From Nocardioides humi (lineage in GTDB: Bacteria > Actinomycetota > Actinomycetes > Propionibacteriales > Nocardioidaceae), in NCBI RefSeq assembly GCF_006494775.1, contig NZ_CP041146.1, positions 620,001 through 684,000 of the forward strand: 64,000 nt of DNA. Direction: 5' to 3'. The notes below the pieces were generated by a model, which was given only the letters and a program-made list of their open reading frames with translations, did not search any database and was not told the origin of the DNA. A program made the position numbers and the translations under genes. Of this stretch, positions 26,023 to 33,792 are shown in pieces (position 1 is the first letter of the stretch; each line of letters opens with the position of its first letter).

Positions 26023-26570
26023 GAGGGGAACACCTCTGAACTGCACCGGTCTTCGCAATCCCACTCCCTGAGAAGAGCAACTGTCGAAGGAGGGACCAGG
26101 GTCTCCCAAGCCGCGTGTCCATCCCGCATCAACGCTCTTATTTGAGATGCTTCGACTTGTTTCTCGGACATCTGGATTTCAGAGACTTCAAACCCAGCGC
26201 TTCTTAGGATCTCTGCCTTCCGCCGCTCCCACTCTGAGAACACACGTACGTACTGGACCGCATCGAATGGGCAGTAGTCAGCCACGCTATCGACATTGTC
26301 CAGGTCGAACGGAACTACCAAGACACGGCGCCGTTCGCCAATTTCCTCGACCGCTTTGGAGATTAGAAGAGCACGCTGATAGTAGGTGTACGGGTTGGAG
26401 ACCGTTAGGTGACGATGGGCGCTCTGGCGACGCTCGGTGACACGGCATCGAACTGGGCTTGTCACTCCAACGATGACGTATTCGTGAGTACGCAACGCGA
26501 TCTGTACCAACTCCATATGGCCGCGATGAAACGGCTGGAACCGACCCGTCACACAGCCGATGTCAGCCAT
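26019..26570 (-). CDS. NadM-like nucleotidyltransferase
   Basis: A 183-residue HxGH nucleotidyltransferase similar to archaeal nicotinamide-nucleotide adenylyltransferase: GCVTGRFQPFHRGH, VIVGVTSP, RVLVVPFDLDNVDSVADY, QYVRVFSEWERRKAEILRSAGFEV and the C-terminal SQIRALMRDGHAAWETLVPPS, the equivalent of the family SGTxIR motif. The ATG directly follows the acyl-CoA dehydrogenase stop (TGATG). NAD synthesis would be odd here; transfer of a nucleotide to a phosphorylated or phosphonylated intermediate is an alternative. Phosphinothricin clusters are known to pair a NadM-like enzyme with a mutase (PhpF/PhpH, from memory). Confidence 0.78.
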   Translation of the reverse strand: MADIGCVTGRFQPFHRGHMELVQIALRTHEYVIVGVTSPVRCRVTERRQSAHRHLTVSNPYTYYQRALLISKAVEEIGERRRVLVVPFDLDNVDSVADYCPFDAVQYVRVFSEWERRKAEILRSAGFEVSEIQMSEKQVEASQIRALMRDGHAAWETLVPPSTVALLREWDCEDRCSSEVFPS

Positions 26571-27868
26571 CACGAAGCCGGATCGAGCAAGAGGCTTTCG
26601 GCGATCGTGTTCTTCTGTACCTCAACAGCGCCGGCCGGAATCCGCAGATTCCTGGCGATCCGGAAAATCTGCTCCTCAGGCGTCCCCTTAAGTAGGCCCC
26701 GTCCGCCGGCCAACTGCACCGCTGTGTCGGCAACTTCGTAAAGAGCGTTGTCATTGAGGACCTTGATAAGGCTTGTCAGTCGGATAACTCGTTTGTCGAG
26801 CGGAATTCGATAAGGCCCTGTCGCGTCAATAGTTCGGATCGCCGACAAACTTGCCTCCCGGGCCGCGTACCAGCGCAGGTACATGTCGACAAGCATGTGC
26901 TGGGGAACTTGCTGAGTTGCCAAGGTTCCTCGGGCGACTTCGCGTCCACGCATATGGCGAATAGAGCGCTCGATCAAGGTCCTCATCCATCCGCTCCCCA
27001 TGCCGGCGCGGCTCAGACGCCGCCAGTTGATCGTTGTGATCATCAGACGGAGCCCGTCACCTACCTGCCCCAGTCGCTGAGAATCCGGCACAAAGACGTT
27101 CTCAAGGTGGATCTCGCCGGTCAGCCCATCGTCCATGATTGTCGGAGTCGTCACCCCTCGACGCACGCCGGGCGTGTCGACTGACACCATGAAGACCGTC
27201 AGTTCAGGGCGGCCGCTAGGAGTCTTCCCAGTTACCGCGTTGATCTGGAGCACATCACAGTATTGAGCGTTGGTGATGAAAGCTTTGCTGCCGTTCAGGA
27301 TCCATCCGTCACCCTCGCGTCGAGCTGACGTACGAAGACCCAGCACATGCGACCCGGCAGACGGCTCCGTGTTACAGAATGCCGCCGTAGTACGTGCGTT
27401 GACCAGGTCATCGACGAACAGATCGCGCAGTTCAGACGATGCGTGGGTGAGCATCGGGCTCGGTCCCTCCGTCCAGCCAAGGATGGCCGGTGCCAACAGA
27501 GTGCCGTACTGGTAAACACGCTCTTCAATGAAGAACATTTCTTCGCGCGTGTACCCACCACCGCCGAGCTCCTTAGGAAGGTGGGCGGCATAGAGGCCGG
27601 CCGCAGCAGCAAGGCGTTGGATTTCCCGTCGAGCTTCCCAGACGTCCGGAGATAGAGCTCCTTCGATAGTCAGATGCCCGTAGGGTCCCGAGACCGTGCT
27701 GCGCAAATGCTTTTCCCGAGGCTTCACCTCTTCCTCAACGAGCGAGTCGATTGCCTCCAGAGTCGAGACAAGCTCAGTCGGCGGCTCAGCTAGACCGAAC
27801 TCGAGGTCGCCAATTAGTGCCCCGTCATGGGGCCAGTCGTTCTCGGGAAAACTTGCATTCCACAGCAT
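26570..27868 (-). CDS. acyl-CoA dehydrogenase lacking the canonical catalytic glutamate
   Basis: A 432-residue acyl-CoA dehydrogenase. N-terminal helices, the FAD/substrate strand FCNTEPSAGSHVLGLRTSA, WILNGSKAFITNA and the C-terminal QLAGGRGLLKGTPEEQIFR are standard. At the position of the medium-chain enzyme's catalytic Glu (YEGTSQIQ) it reads PAGAVEVQ, and at the alternative isovaleryl-type position (LDLERL) it reads INWRRL. Both known base positions are therefore non-acidic. It could use another residue, be one subunit of a heteromer, or catalyse something else. It is followed immediately by the NadM-like gene in one operon. Confidence 0.85.
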   Translation of the reverse strand: MLWNASFPENDWPHDGALIGDLEFGLAEPPTELVSTLEAIDSLVEEEVKPREKHLRSTVSGPYGHLTIEGALSPDVWEARREIQRLAAAAGLYAAHLPKELGGGGYTREEMFFIEERVYQYGTLLAPAILGWTEGPSPMLTHASSELRDLFVDDLVNARTTAAFCNTEPSAGSHVLGLRTSARREGDGWILNGSKAFITNAQYCDVLQINAVTGKTPSGRPELTVFMVSVDTPGVRRGVTTPTIMDDGLTGEIHLENVFVPDSQRLGQVGDGLRLMITTINWRRLSRAGMGSGWMRTLIERSIRHMRGREVARGTLATQQVPQHMLVDMYLRWYAAREASLSAIRTIDATGPYRIPLDKRVIRLTSLIKVLNDNALYEVADTAVQLAGGRGLLKGTPEEQIFRIARNLRIPAGAVEVQKNTIAESLLLDPAS

Positions 27869-27924
27869 TTGGCTGTCACTTTCGTCTTGTTTGAATGGGC
27901 ACCACGGCCGGCTGGGAGCCGTGG

Positions 27925-28992
27925 CTAGAACCTAGGGCTCGACGCGGCAATTTGTGGAAGGACTTCCACGACTCCTGGAGTCCCCTCTACAAACTCACCA
28001 ACGATCGCCGCAGGCACTCCGCTCGCACTCAGGTCGTAGCAGAGATCGACAACAGAATCGCCTGAGACAGCAAGGAGGAGTCCTCCCGATGTCTGCGGAT
28101 CGCACACAACATTCCGGCGAACTTCATCCACCGAGGACCAAGACGTGTAGTTCTCCGCGTCGGCCCTGTTTCGGAGCAGACCATCCGGGACGAATCCCGA
28201 CGCGAGAGTATCGACCACTCCAGGAATTACCGGCAACGCGCCCGCCGATAGTCGAGCCCTGAGTCCGGATGCCTTCGCGATGTTATGGGCGTGACCGACA
28301 AGCCCAAAACCGGTCACATCTGTCGCACAACGCACTGCGTGTGACGCCGCCACTTCAGCAGCTCGGCCGTTGGAGGTCACCATCACATCATGAGCGGCCG
28401 CATACATCACCGAACTTCCTATTCCCGCCTTTTCCGCGGAGCTTGCAACGCCGCTCCCGAGCGGTTTGGTCAATACGAGCTGATCCCCAACGCGGCCGCT
28501 GGCGACAGTCATTAGCCCGCCACGTCCCGGTGAACCGAGGACGCAATACCCGAACGTCGGAACCTCGCTAGTGATCGTGTGGCCGCCCAACAAGGCGACA
28601 CCATCTGCGCGCAGTGCCTTTGCTCCTGCATTCAACAGAGATCGGCCCTCAGTAATCGATCGTCCGGCCGGCCATCCTAGGAATGCAACCGCACCTAGTG
28701 GTCGTCCGCCCATCGCATAGATGTCGGACAACGCGTTGACCGCCGCCACTGCGCCCCACCGCTCGACGGTGGGCGATATTGGGGTCTGGATATCAATCGT
28801 GAGTAGAACCTCTTGTTGACCTACCGTTAAGAGCCCGGCATCCTCGGCCGCGAAGTCGGGTCCGCCGATACCCAAGTCCCGTTCCATCCCTGCGAGTAGC
28901 TCGTTCAGGAGACCCTGGCGCATTTTGCAACCGCATCCGCCGGCCGGCGAAAGATCCATGAGCCTCCCATGCGTCGATTCAAGATCCATCAT
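27925..28992 (-). CDS. selD: SelD-like selenide, water dikinase (PurM/AIR-synthase family)
   Basis: A 355-residue protein. The N-terminal GGCGCKM holds the catalytic Cys/Lys pair of selenophosphate synthetase (GCGCK). DIQTPISPTVERWGAVAAVN and ALSDIYAMGGRPLGAVAFLG, GGHTI, TKPLGSGV, DVTGFGLVGHAHNIA and CDPQTSGGLLLAV are family motifs. It makes selenophosphate from selenide and ATP if functional as SelD. There is Cys, not Sec, at the active site. The ATG at 28992 was chosen 8 bp after the thiolase stop; an upstream start would overlap the thiolase by 31 bp. No selA, selB, tRNA-Sec or selenoprotein is visible nearby, which makes its presence inside a beta-oxidation operon unusual. Confidence 0.82.
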   Translation of the reverse strand: MMDLESTHGRLMDLSPAGGCGCKMRQGLLNELLAGMERDLGIGGPDFAAEDAGLLTVGQQEVLLTIDIQTPISPTVERWGAVAAVNALSDIYAMGGRPLGAVAFLGWPAGRSITEGRSLLNAGAKALRADGVALLGGHTITSEVPTFGYCVLGSPGRGGLMTVASGRVGDQLVLTKPLGSGVASSAEKAGIGSSVMYAAAHDVMVTSNGRAAEVAASHAVRCATDVTGFGLVGHAHNIAKASGLRARLSAGALPVIPGVVDTLASGFVPDGLLRNRADAENYTSWSSVDEVRRNVVCDPQTSGGLLLAVSGDSVVDLCYDLSASGVPAAIVGEFVEGTPGVVEVLPQIAASSPRF

Positions 28993-29000
28993 CCACCGCT

Positions 29001-30170
29001 TCAGTTCGAGAACAGGTGTGCCGTAGAGCACGCAACATCAGTTCCCAACCAGCCCCCAACGTTTTGGGTCAGTGCAAACCGTGCATTCTCTACTTGGCGT
29101 GGACCGCACCGTCCAATGAGTTGATCAAACGCTTCGACCGCCTGAGCTACCCCAGTGGCTCCAATCGGATGCCCCCGCGAAGTCAGTCCTCCGCTGGTAT
29201 TCACTGGGCACCGGCCGCCGAGCCCTACTTCGCCCTCCGCCACCATGCGGTCCTCTTCTCCCGGAGAACAAAGACCGATTTGCGAGTAGAGCTCGAACTC
29301 ACCGACCGCAGTCGCGTCGTGAAGCTCAATCAAGCTGAGATCCTCCGGCCCGACACCAGCCGCGTTATAGGCGCGCGCACAAGCTCGCTCAGGCGCGCGC
29401 TGCAGCGATTCGTCGTCTGCGCGGCCCGAATTCAGCACTGACGCGAGAATTTTCACCGCCCGGCGCGGCGTCCTCGACAACCAACGGTCCGACACTAGGA
29501 CGACGGCTGCAGCGCCATCAGACATTGGGGCGCACATATACAGATGGAGCGGCCCTACGACCTGGCGGGAGGCCAGTACCTCCTCCGGAGTATACGCAGT
29601 GCCGAACTGTGCGCGTGGATTCAATGATCCATGTCGATGGCTCTTCGAGGAAATCCGCGCGAGCGTGAGCGGGTCGAGACCTCCGGATCCACTCTCCGCG
29701 TAGTGATCCATGAAGACGCTTCGATCGGGCGACCTTTCCGGATAGTTGGTTGCTGCCTCCACCAAGTCCATACTCGCGTCAAAAGCACGGAATGATTTCG
29801 TCTTGTCTTCGTCAACAAGCTTCTCGTATCCAACCACCAGCACGCAGTCGTACTCACCCGAACGAATCGAGTTCCACGCGACATGGAGAGCCGTCGAGCC
29901 CGAGGCACAGGCATTCTCTAGATTCACGACGGGAACAGGCCCCAGACGCGAGGACCGCAGCACGACCTGACCTCGGATTGATTCCTGACCGGTCATGAGC
30001 CCCTCAACGGCGTTACCCACAAATGCAGCCTCGATCTCAGCCGGCTGGATGTCGGCATCGTGGATGGCTCCGTCGACGGCCTCGGAAACCATCGAACGTG
30101 GGGTCGTTGTCAGATGGCGACCGAACTTGGTCATTGACGCCCCAACGACATGGACTTGATCAGTAGTCAA
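29001..30170 (-). CDS. thiolase-family protein (SCP2/acetyl-CoA C-acyltransferase type)
   Basis: A 389-residue thiolase-fold enzyme. The nucleophile cysteine is in NLENACASGSTALH, an HDA motif in IELHDATAVGE and the second His in SRGHPIGATGVAQ. The C-terminus QNVGGWLGTDVACSTAHL is close to the SCP2-like lipid-transfer thiolases that cleave branched or sterol-derived 3-oxoacyl-CoA. Its start overlaps the enoyl-CoA hydratase stop (ATGA). It probably performs the terminal cleavage of the pathway. Substrate preference cannot be read from sequence. Confidence 0.88.
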   Translation of the reverse strand: MTTDQVHVVGASMTKFGRHLTTTPRSMVSEAVDGAIHDADIQPAEIEAAFVGNAVEGLMTGQESIRGQVVLRSSRLGPVPVVNLENACASGSTALHVAWNSIRSGEYDCVLVVGYEKLVDEDKTKSFRAFDASMDLVEAATNYPERSPDRSVFMDHYAESGSGGLDPLTLARISSKSHRHGSLNPRAQFGTAYTPEEVLASRQVVGPLHLYMCAPMSDGAAAVVLVSDRWLSRTPRRAVKILASVLNSGRADDESLQRAPERACARAYNAAGVGPEDLSLIELHDATAVGEFELYSQIGLCSPGEEDRMVAEGEVGLGGRCPVNTSGGLTSRGHPIGATGVAQAVEAFDQLIGRCGPRQVENARFALTQNVGGWLGTDVACSTAHLFSN

Positions 30171-30973
30171 TTCCGAACATCCCTTTCAGGCGCAGAGGAC
30201 GCGGGAATCGACCTCGGCCGGTTGATAAATCCCAACAACTGTTGTGCGGTCTCTTGGGACGCGACGTGCGCGACAACTGCGTCGAGCTCTGCCGACAGGC
30301 CAACCCGAAGCGACTCGCTCTCCGCGACCTCGGCAAGCTGCTTCATTAACTTCATCGCGTCCGCAGATTGTGTGGCGAGACGGCTGGCCAACTCCATCGC
30401 ATGCGCCAGGAGTTTTGCGGCAGGTACAGAGACGTAAGCCAGCCCCCACTCGACTGCCTGCTTCCCTGAAATCTGATCACCAGTCAGCTGTAGAGCTCGC
30501 GACCGCCGATCGCCGATCGCTCGCGGAAGGCGCTGTGATCCTCCTCCGCCTGGAATCAAGCCCACGCCAATGTGTTGGTCGCCGATGAGCGCGTCATCGG
30601 CGACGACGAGGATGTCACCCGCAAGGGCCAACTCAAGCCCTCCCGCCAGGAGGTATCCCTGAGCCGCGACGACGACTGGGACCGCGCAGGAACTTATCGT
30701 TTCAGCCACCTGGTGGAACTGCGCAAGGTGCGATCGCAGCTTCCCAGGATCGTCAATTGCCTGAGTCACTTCCCGAAGATCCGCTCCAACTGAAAAATGC
30801 GGGCCGGCCGCAGCAATGAGGATGGACCCGCATTCGCCCGCCAACTCCCGGACGCCCCGGTCGATCGCACCCAGCATTTCGCAGTTCAGCGCGTTATATA
30901 CCGCCGGCCTATTGAGCCGTATGTGCCCGACGCCGTCCACCAGAGCCGTTTCAACGGCAAGTTGGTTCGTCAC
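30167..30973 (-). CDS. enoyl-CoA hydratase/isomerase family protein
   Basis: A 268-residue crotonase. GHIRLNRPAVYNALNCEM, the oxyanion-hole segment HFSVGADLREV, AAQGYLLAGGLELALAGDILVV and GLIPGGGGSQRLPRAIG are characteristic. The aligned second catalytic Glu position reads GGGGSQ, so hydratase activity is not certain. The GTG start has AGGAGG 8 nt upstream. It is the first gene of the leftward operon, preceded by a promoter-like sequence. Confidence 0.88.
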   Translation of the reverse strand: MTNQLAVETALVDGVGHIRLNRPAVYNALNCEMLGAIDRGVRELAGECGSILIAAAGPHFSVGADLREVTQAIDDPGKLRSHLAQFHQVAETISSCAVPVVVAAQGYLLAGGLELALAGDILVVADDALIGDQHIGVGLIPGGGGSQRLPRAIGDRRSRALQLTGDQISGKQAVEWGLAYVSVPAAKLLAHAMELASRLATQSADAMKLMKQLAEVAESESLRVGLSAELDAVVAHVASQETAQQLLGFINRPRSIPASSAPERDVRN

Positions 30974-31363
30974 TTCGAGATCCTCCTGTCAAGGCGATAT
31001 TTGTCGACCTCAACCCAAAAGTCAAGTCGGCCCTAGATTTTCTTGTACCAAGCCCAGAATCTGCCCTCATTCATCGTCCGGTGAGATGCCAGGCATACGT
31101 AAGGTCAGCAACTTCTGCCGCCCCGACGTAGTTTGAGAAGACTTGCTCAATCGGTACGACGACTGTTGCCATCGGGAGCAGCAGTCGCCCGTTGGGCATC
31201 GATCTGGGTCAGACGAAAGCAGGCACTCACGTGTGATCAGGCTTGAACTACCGGTCGTCGCAATCTGGAGCGATCATTGCCGCCATCGGCAGACCGTCGG
31301 TCTAGCGGCACAACCGGGTCACCTATCCGCAGGTCACCCACAACGAGACGCGCAGCGCGGCCG
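30974..31363. other. intergenic region between lpd and enoyl-CoA hydratase
   Basis: No gene is visible in about 390 bp; short open frames have no family features. It carries the promoter-like sequence annotated at 30997-31025 and the AGGAGG site of the hydratase gene at its left end. Confidence 0.5.
30997..31025 (-). promoter_or_regulatory. sigma-70-like promoter of the beta-oxidation operon
   Basis: On the minus strand TTGACT is separated by exactly 17 bp from AAATAT, a good vegetative promoter layout, about 25 bp upstream of the hydratase start codon. The short leader suggests this is the operon's main promoter; no operator symmetry is evident. Confidence 0.45.
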
Positions 31364-32770
31364 CTAGATGTTGATCGGCCGGTCAACAAGTCCATGGAGA
31401 GCCTCCTGAACGGCCTCACCCAGTGACGGATGACTGTGCATGTTTACGAGCACTTGCTCCGCGGAGAGACACGCATGTCCAGCAAGGGTCAGCTCCGGCA
31501 GCAACTCGGATACGTGCGGACCCACGAGATGTGCTCCCACAATGTGGCCAGTGGCAGAGTCCTTGACCAACTTGACGAAGCCGGCAGTGCTGTTCGCTGC
31601 ATGCGCCTTGCCGTTGGCCGCGAACGGAAACGATGCCGTCACGACGTCCATGCCCGATTGGCGCGCCTCCAACTCAGTCGGCCCGAAGCTAGCGACCTGC
31701 GGTTCCGTGAACGTCACCCGGGGCACCATCTCGTAGGCGATCGGCGTTGGCGATCGTCCTGCAATGCTTTCGGCGGCAATGATTCCCTGAGCCTCTGCCA
31801 CGTGGGCGAGTGGCATCCGCATTGTTACATCGCCAATCGCGTAGATGTTCGCAACGTCTGTGCGCATATACTCATCTGTCTCAATCCCGGCCTCCGGCGC
31901 GAAGGTAATACCGAGAGCCTCAAGCCCCAGATTCTCGACATTAGGCAGAAAACCCACCGAAACGAGCAGAGTTTCCACGCTGATATTCCGAAGTTCCCCG
32001 CCCGCCGCGACACTAACGCGAACATGGTCGCCAGCACTCTCAACAGATTGCAGTGAAGCGTCAGTAACCACCTCGATCTTTGATCGTCGAAAGGCGCGCT
32101 CAACCTCACGAGAAACATCCAAGTCTTCGCGCGGCAGCAGCCGCGATTCGCTCTCCAGTACGGTCACATCCGCGCCGAATGTCTTAAGCAAGACGGCGAA
32201 CTCCGTACCGATAGCTCCGCCACCCACGATGCCGACCGAACGCGGGGCCGAAGAGGACAAGATCTGCTCGGCGTAGCTGACGATCCCGTTACCGAACGGT
32301 ACGCCCTCGAGCGGCCTTGGACGGGCGCCGGTCGCAATCACCGCGCTACCGAACCTGACCCTCTGAGTCGTCCCGTCGCTCAGCGCGACCTCGACTTCAT
32401 TCAAGTCGACAAATCGGGCTCGCCCATCAATCTGGATGATGCCATTCTTCTTCATTAGGTAGCGGACACCGCGGGCGCGACCAGCCGCGACGTGCCGACT
32501 GCGTTCAAAGGCCAGTTCGTAATCTGGGATGACGTTCGAACTCGTCACTCCCAGCATCGCGGCCTCTGCCTTGGCCCGGCGAACCAGATCCGCACTGTCC
32601 AGAAGCGTCTTCGTGGGGATACAGCCAATGTTTAGACAAACCCCTCCCCAGTATCTCTCCTCCACGACCGTGACGCTCAGTCCGAGTTGAGCGGCCCGGA
32701 TTGCCGCGACGTATCCACCTGGCCCCGCTCCGACCACGAGGACGTCCGAACTGACCATTTTGCTGCTCAC
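31364..32770 (-). CDS. lpdA: dihydrolipoamide dehydrogenase (E3)
   Basis: A 468-residue flavoprotein disulfide reductase. It has FAD motif GAGPGGYVAAIRAA, redox-active disulfide GGVCLNIGCIPTK, the NAD motif GGGAIGTEFAVLLK, the second FAD site NIYAIGDVT, and the C-terminal catalytic His-Glu in HSHPSLGEAVQEAL. It reoxidises lipoyl groups of the E2/lipoyl protein encoded 5-6 kb upstream on the same strand. Its start overlaps the ABC permease gene stop (ATGA) on the upstream side, so it is translated with the importer. Confidence 0.93.
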   Translation of the reverse strand: MSSKMVSSDVLVVGAGPGGYVAAIRAAQLGLSVTVVEERYWGGVCLNIGCIPTKTLLDSADLVRRAKAEAAMLGVTSSNVIPDYELAFERSRHVAAGRARGVRYLMKKNGIIQIDGRARFVDLNEVEVALSDGTTQRVRFGSAVIATGARPRPLEGVPFGNGIVSYAEQILSSSAPRSVGIVGGGAIGTEFAVLLKTFGADVTVLESESRLLPREDLDVSREVERAFRRSKIEVVTDASLQSVESAGDHVRVSVAAGGELRNISVETLLVSVGFLPNVENLGLEALGITFAPEAGIETDEYMRTDVANIYAIGDVTMRMPLAHVAEAQGIIAAESIAGRSPTPIAYEMVPRVTFTEPQVASFGPTELEARQSGMDVVTASFPFAANGKAHAANSTAGFVKLVKDSATGHIVGAHLVGPHVSELLPELTLAGHACLSAEQVLVNMHSHPSLGEAVQEALHGLVDRPINI

Positions 32771-33792
32771 GACGTGGACCTCCTACGGACAGAGAGCGCG
32801 ACTGCGACGATGAGCGCACACCCGGAAAACAGCCCCTTGAGCCAGACCGAACTATTTGGGTATAGGAACTGAACGCCGTTAATTCCAATTGCAAGAAGGT
32901 AAACAGCGACGATGGTGCCGATTACGTTGAACCGTCCCGGGCGAATCTGTGTCGACCCGAGAAACGCTGCAGCGAAAGTTGTCAGTAGATAGGGATCACC
33001 AGCGTCAAGAGGGGCCGTGCCCAAACGAGCTGCATACACGACTCCAGCGAACGCAGCGATTCCCGAGGACGCGAGCAGCACCTTCAACGTCAGCCATTCC
33101 ACCCGAAGACCTGCCAGGCGCGCGGCATCTCGATTATCACCAACTGCGCGAATTTTTCGACCAAATGGCATGTATTCCAAAACGTAGTGGACGATGGCCG
33201 CGACGCCGAGCATATAGAAGACAGGAGCCGGGATTGAGAACGGCTGAGCCTGTCCCGCCCTCTTGAAGCCGTCACTCAGACCAGAGACAACGCCAATCCC
33301 GTCGGTCAGCCAGTAGCCAATCGCGGTCAGAACCGAGATCATTCCCAACGTCGCGATCAGAGCGGGTACCTTCAAGACGATGATGTTCAACGCATTGATA
33401 GCGCCAACCACCAGACCCATCATCAGAGTCAGCACAACTGACCAGACCGGGTTGACGCCTTGCTGCTGCAGCCAGCCCACGAACACAACTGCCATGCCCA
33501 TGGTGCCCGCCACCGAGACGTCCAAGATGTCGGCAGAAAGTGCAATAACCAGGGCCAAAGCGAGTATCACGGCCACTGCCTCGCTTGAGATAATAATCCG
33601 GGCGTTCACCGATGTAGCGAAGTTTTCTGGGATGAGGACCGTAAATAGGACAATCAGGAAGATTGTGACGTAGACGCCACTCAGTCGACCCGAACTTTCA
33701 ATCATCACCCGACCGATCCGTCGCGCAGATATGGACCGACCTTCCTGGTCCCGTGTCAGTGCTCCACCCTCAATCATCGCTATTCGCTCCAT
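32767..33792 (-). CDS. ribose-type ABC transporter permease
   Basis: A 341-residue RbsC-type permease with 8-10 hydrophobic segments. Family motifs are LSADILDVSVAGTMGMAVV, NALNIIVLKVPALIATLGMISV, MPFGRKIRAVGDNRDAARLAG and FAAAFLGSTQIRPGRFNVIGTIVAVYLL. The start at MERIAMIEGG overlaps the ATPase gene by 23 bp; an internal ATG (MIEGG) is an alternative. It works with the adjacent ATPase and lipoprotein. Together with the importer at 6.5-10.4 kb this is the second ribose-type system linked to a 2-oxoacid dehydrogenase in the window. Confidence 0.9.
   Translation of the reverse strand: MERIAMIEGGALTRDQEGRSISARRIGRVMIESSGRLSGVYVTIFLIVLFTVLIPENFATSVNARIIISSEAVAVILALALVIALSADILDVSVAGTMGMAVVFVGWLQQQGVNPVWSVVLTLMMGLVVGAINALNIIVLKVPALIATLGMISVLTAIGYWLTDGIGVVSGLSDGFKRAGQAQPFSIPAPVFYMLGVAAIVHYVLEYMPFGRKIRAVGDNRDAARLAGLRVEWLTLKVLLASSGIAAFAGVVYAARLGTAPLDAGDPYLLTTFAAAFLGSTQIRPGRFNVIGTIVAVYLLAIGINGVQFLYPNSSVWLKGLFSGCALIVAVALSVRRRSTS

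Noticed and set aside
24685..26570. A phosphonate antibiotic biosynthesis cluster, suggested by the NadM-like and ApgM-like pair
   Set aside because: There is no phosphoenolpyruvate mutase, phosphonopyruvate decarboxylase or enolase-like gene; neighbours are acyl-CoA degradation genes.
27925..28992. A selenocysteine (UGA) codon in SelD or a neighbouring selenoprotein
   Set aside because: The active-site residue is encoded as Cys, and no gene in the cluster is interrupted by an in-frame TGA at a conserved cysteine position.
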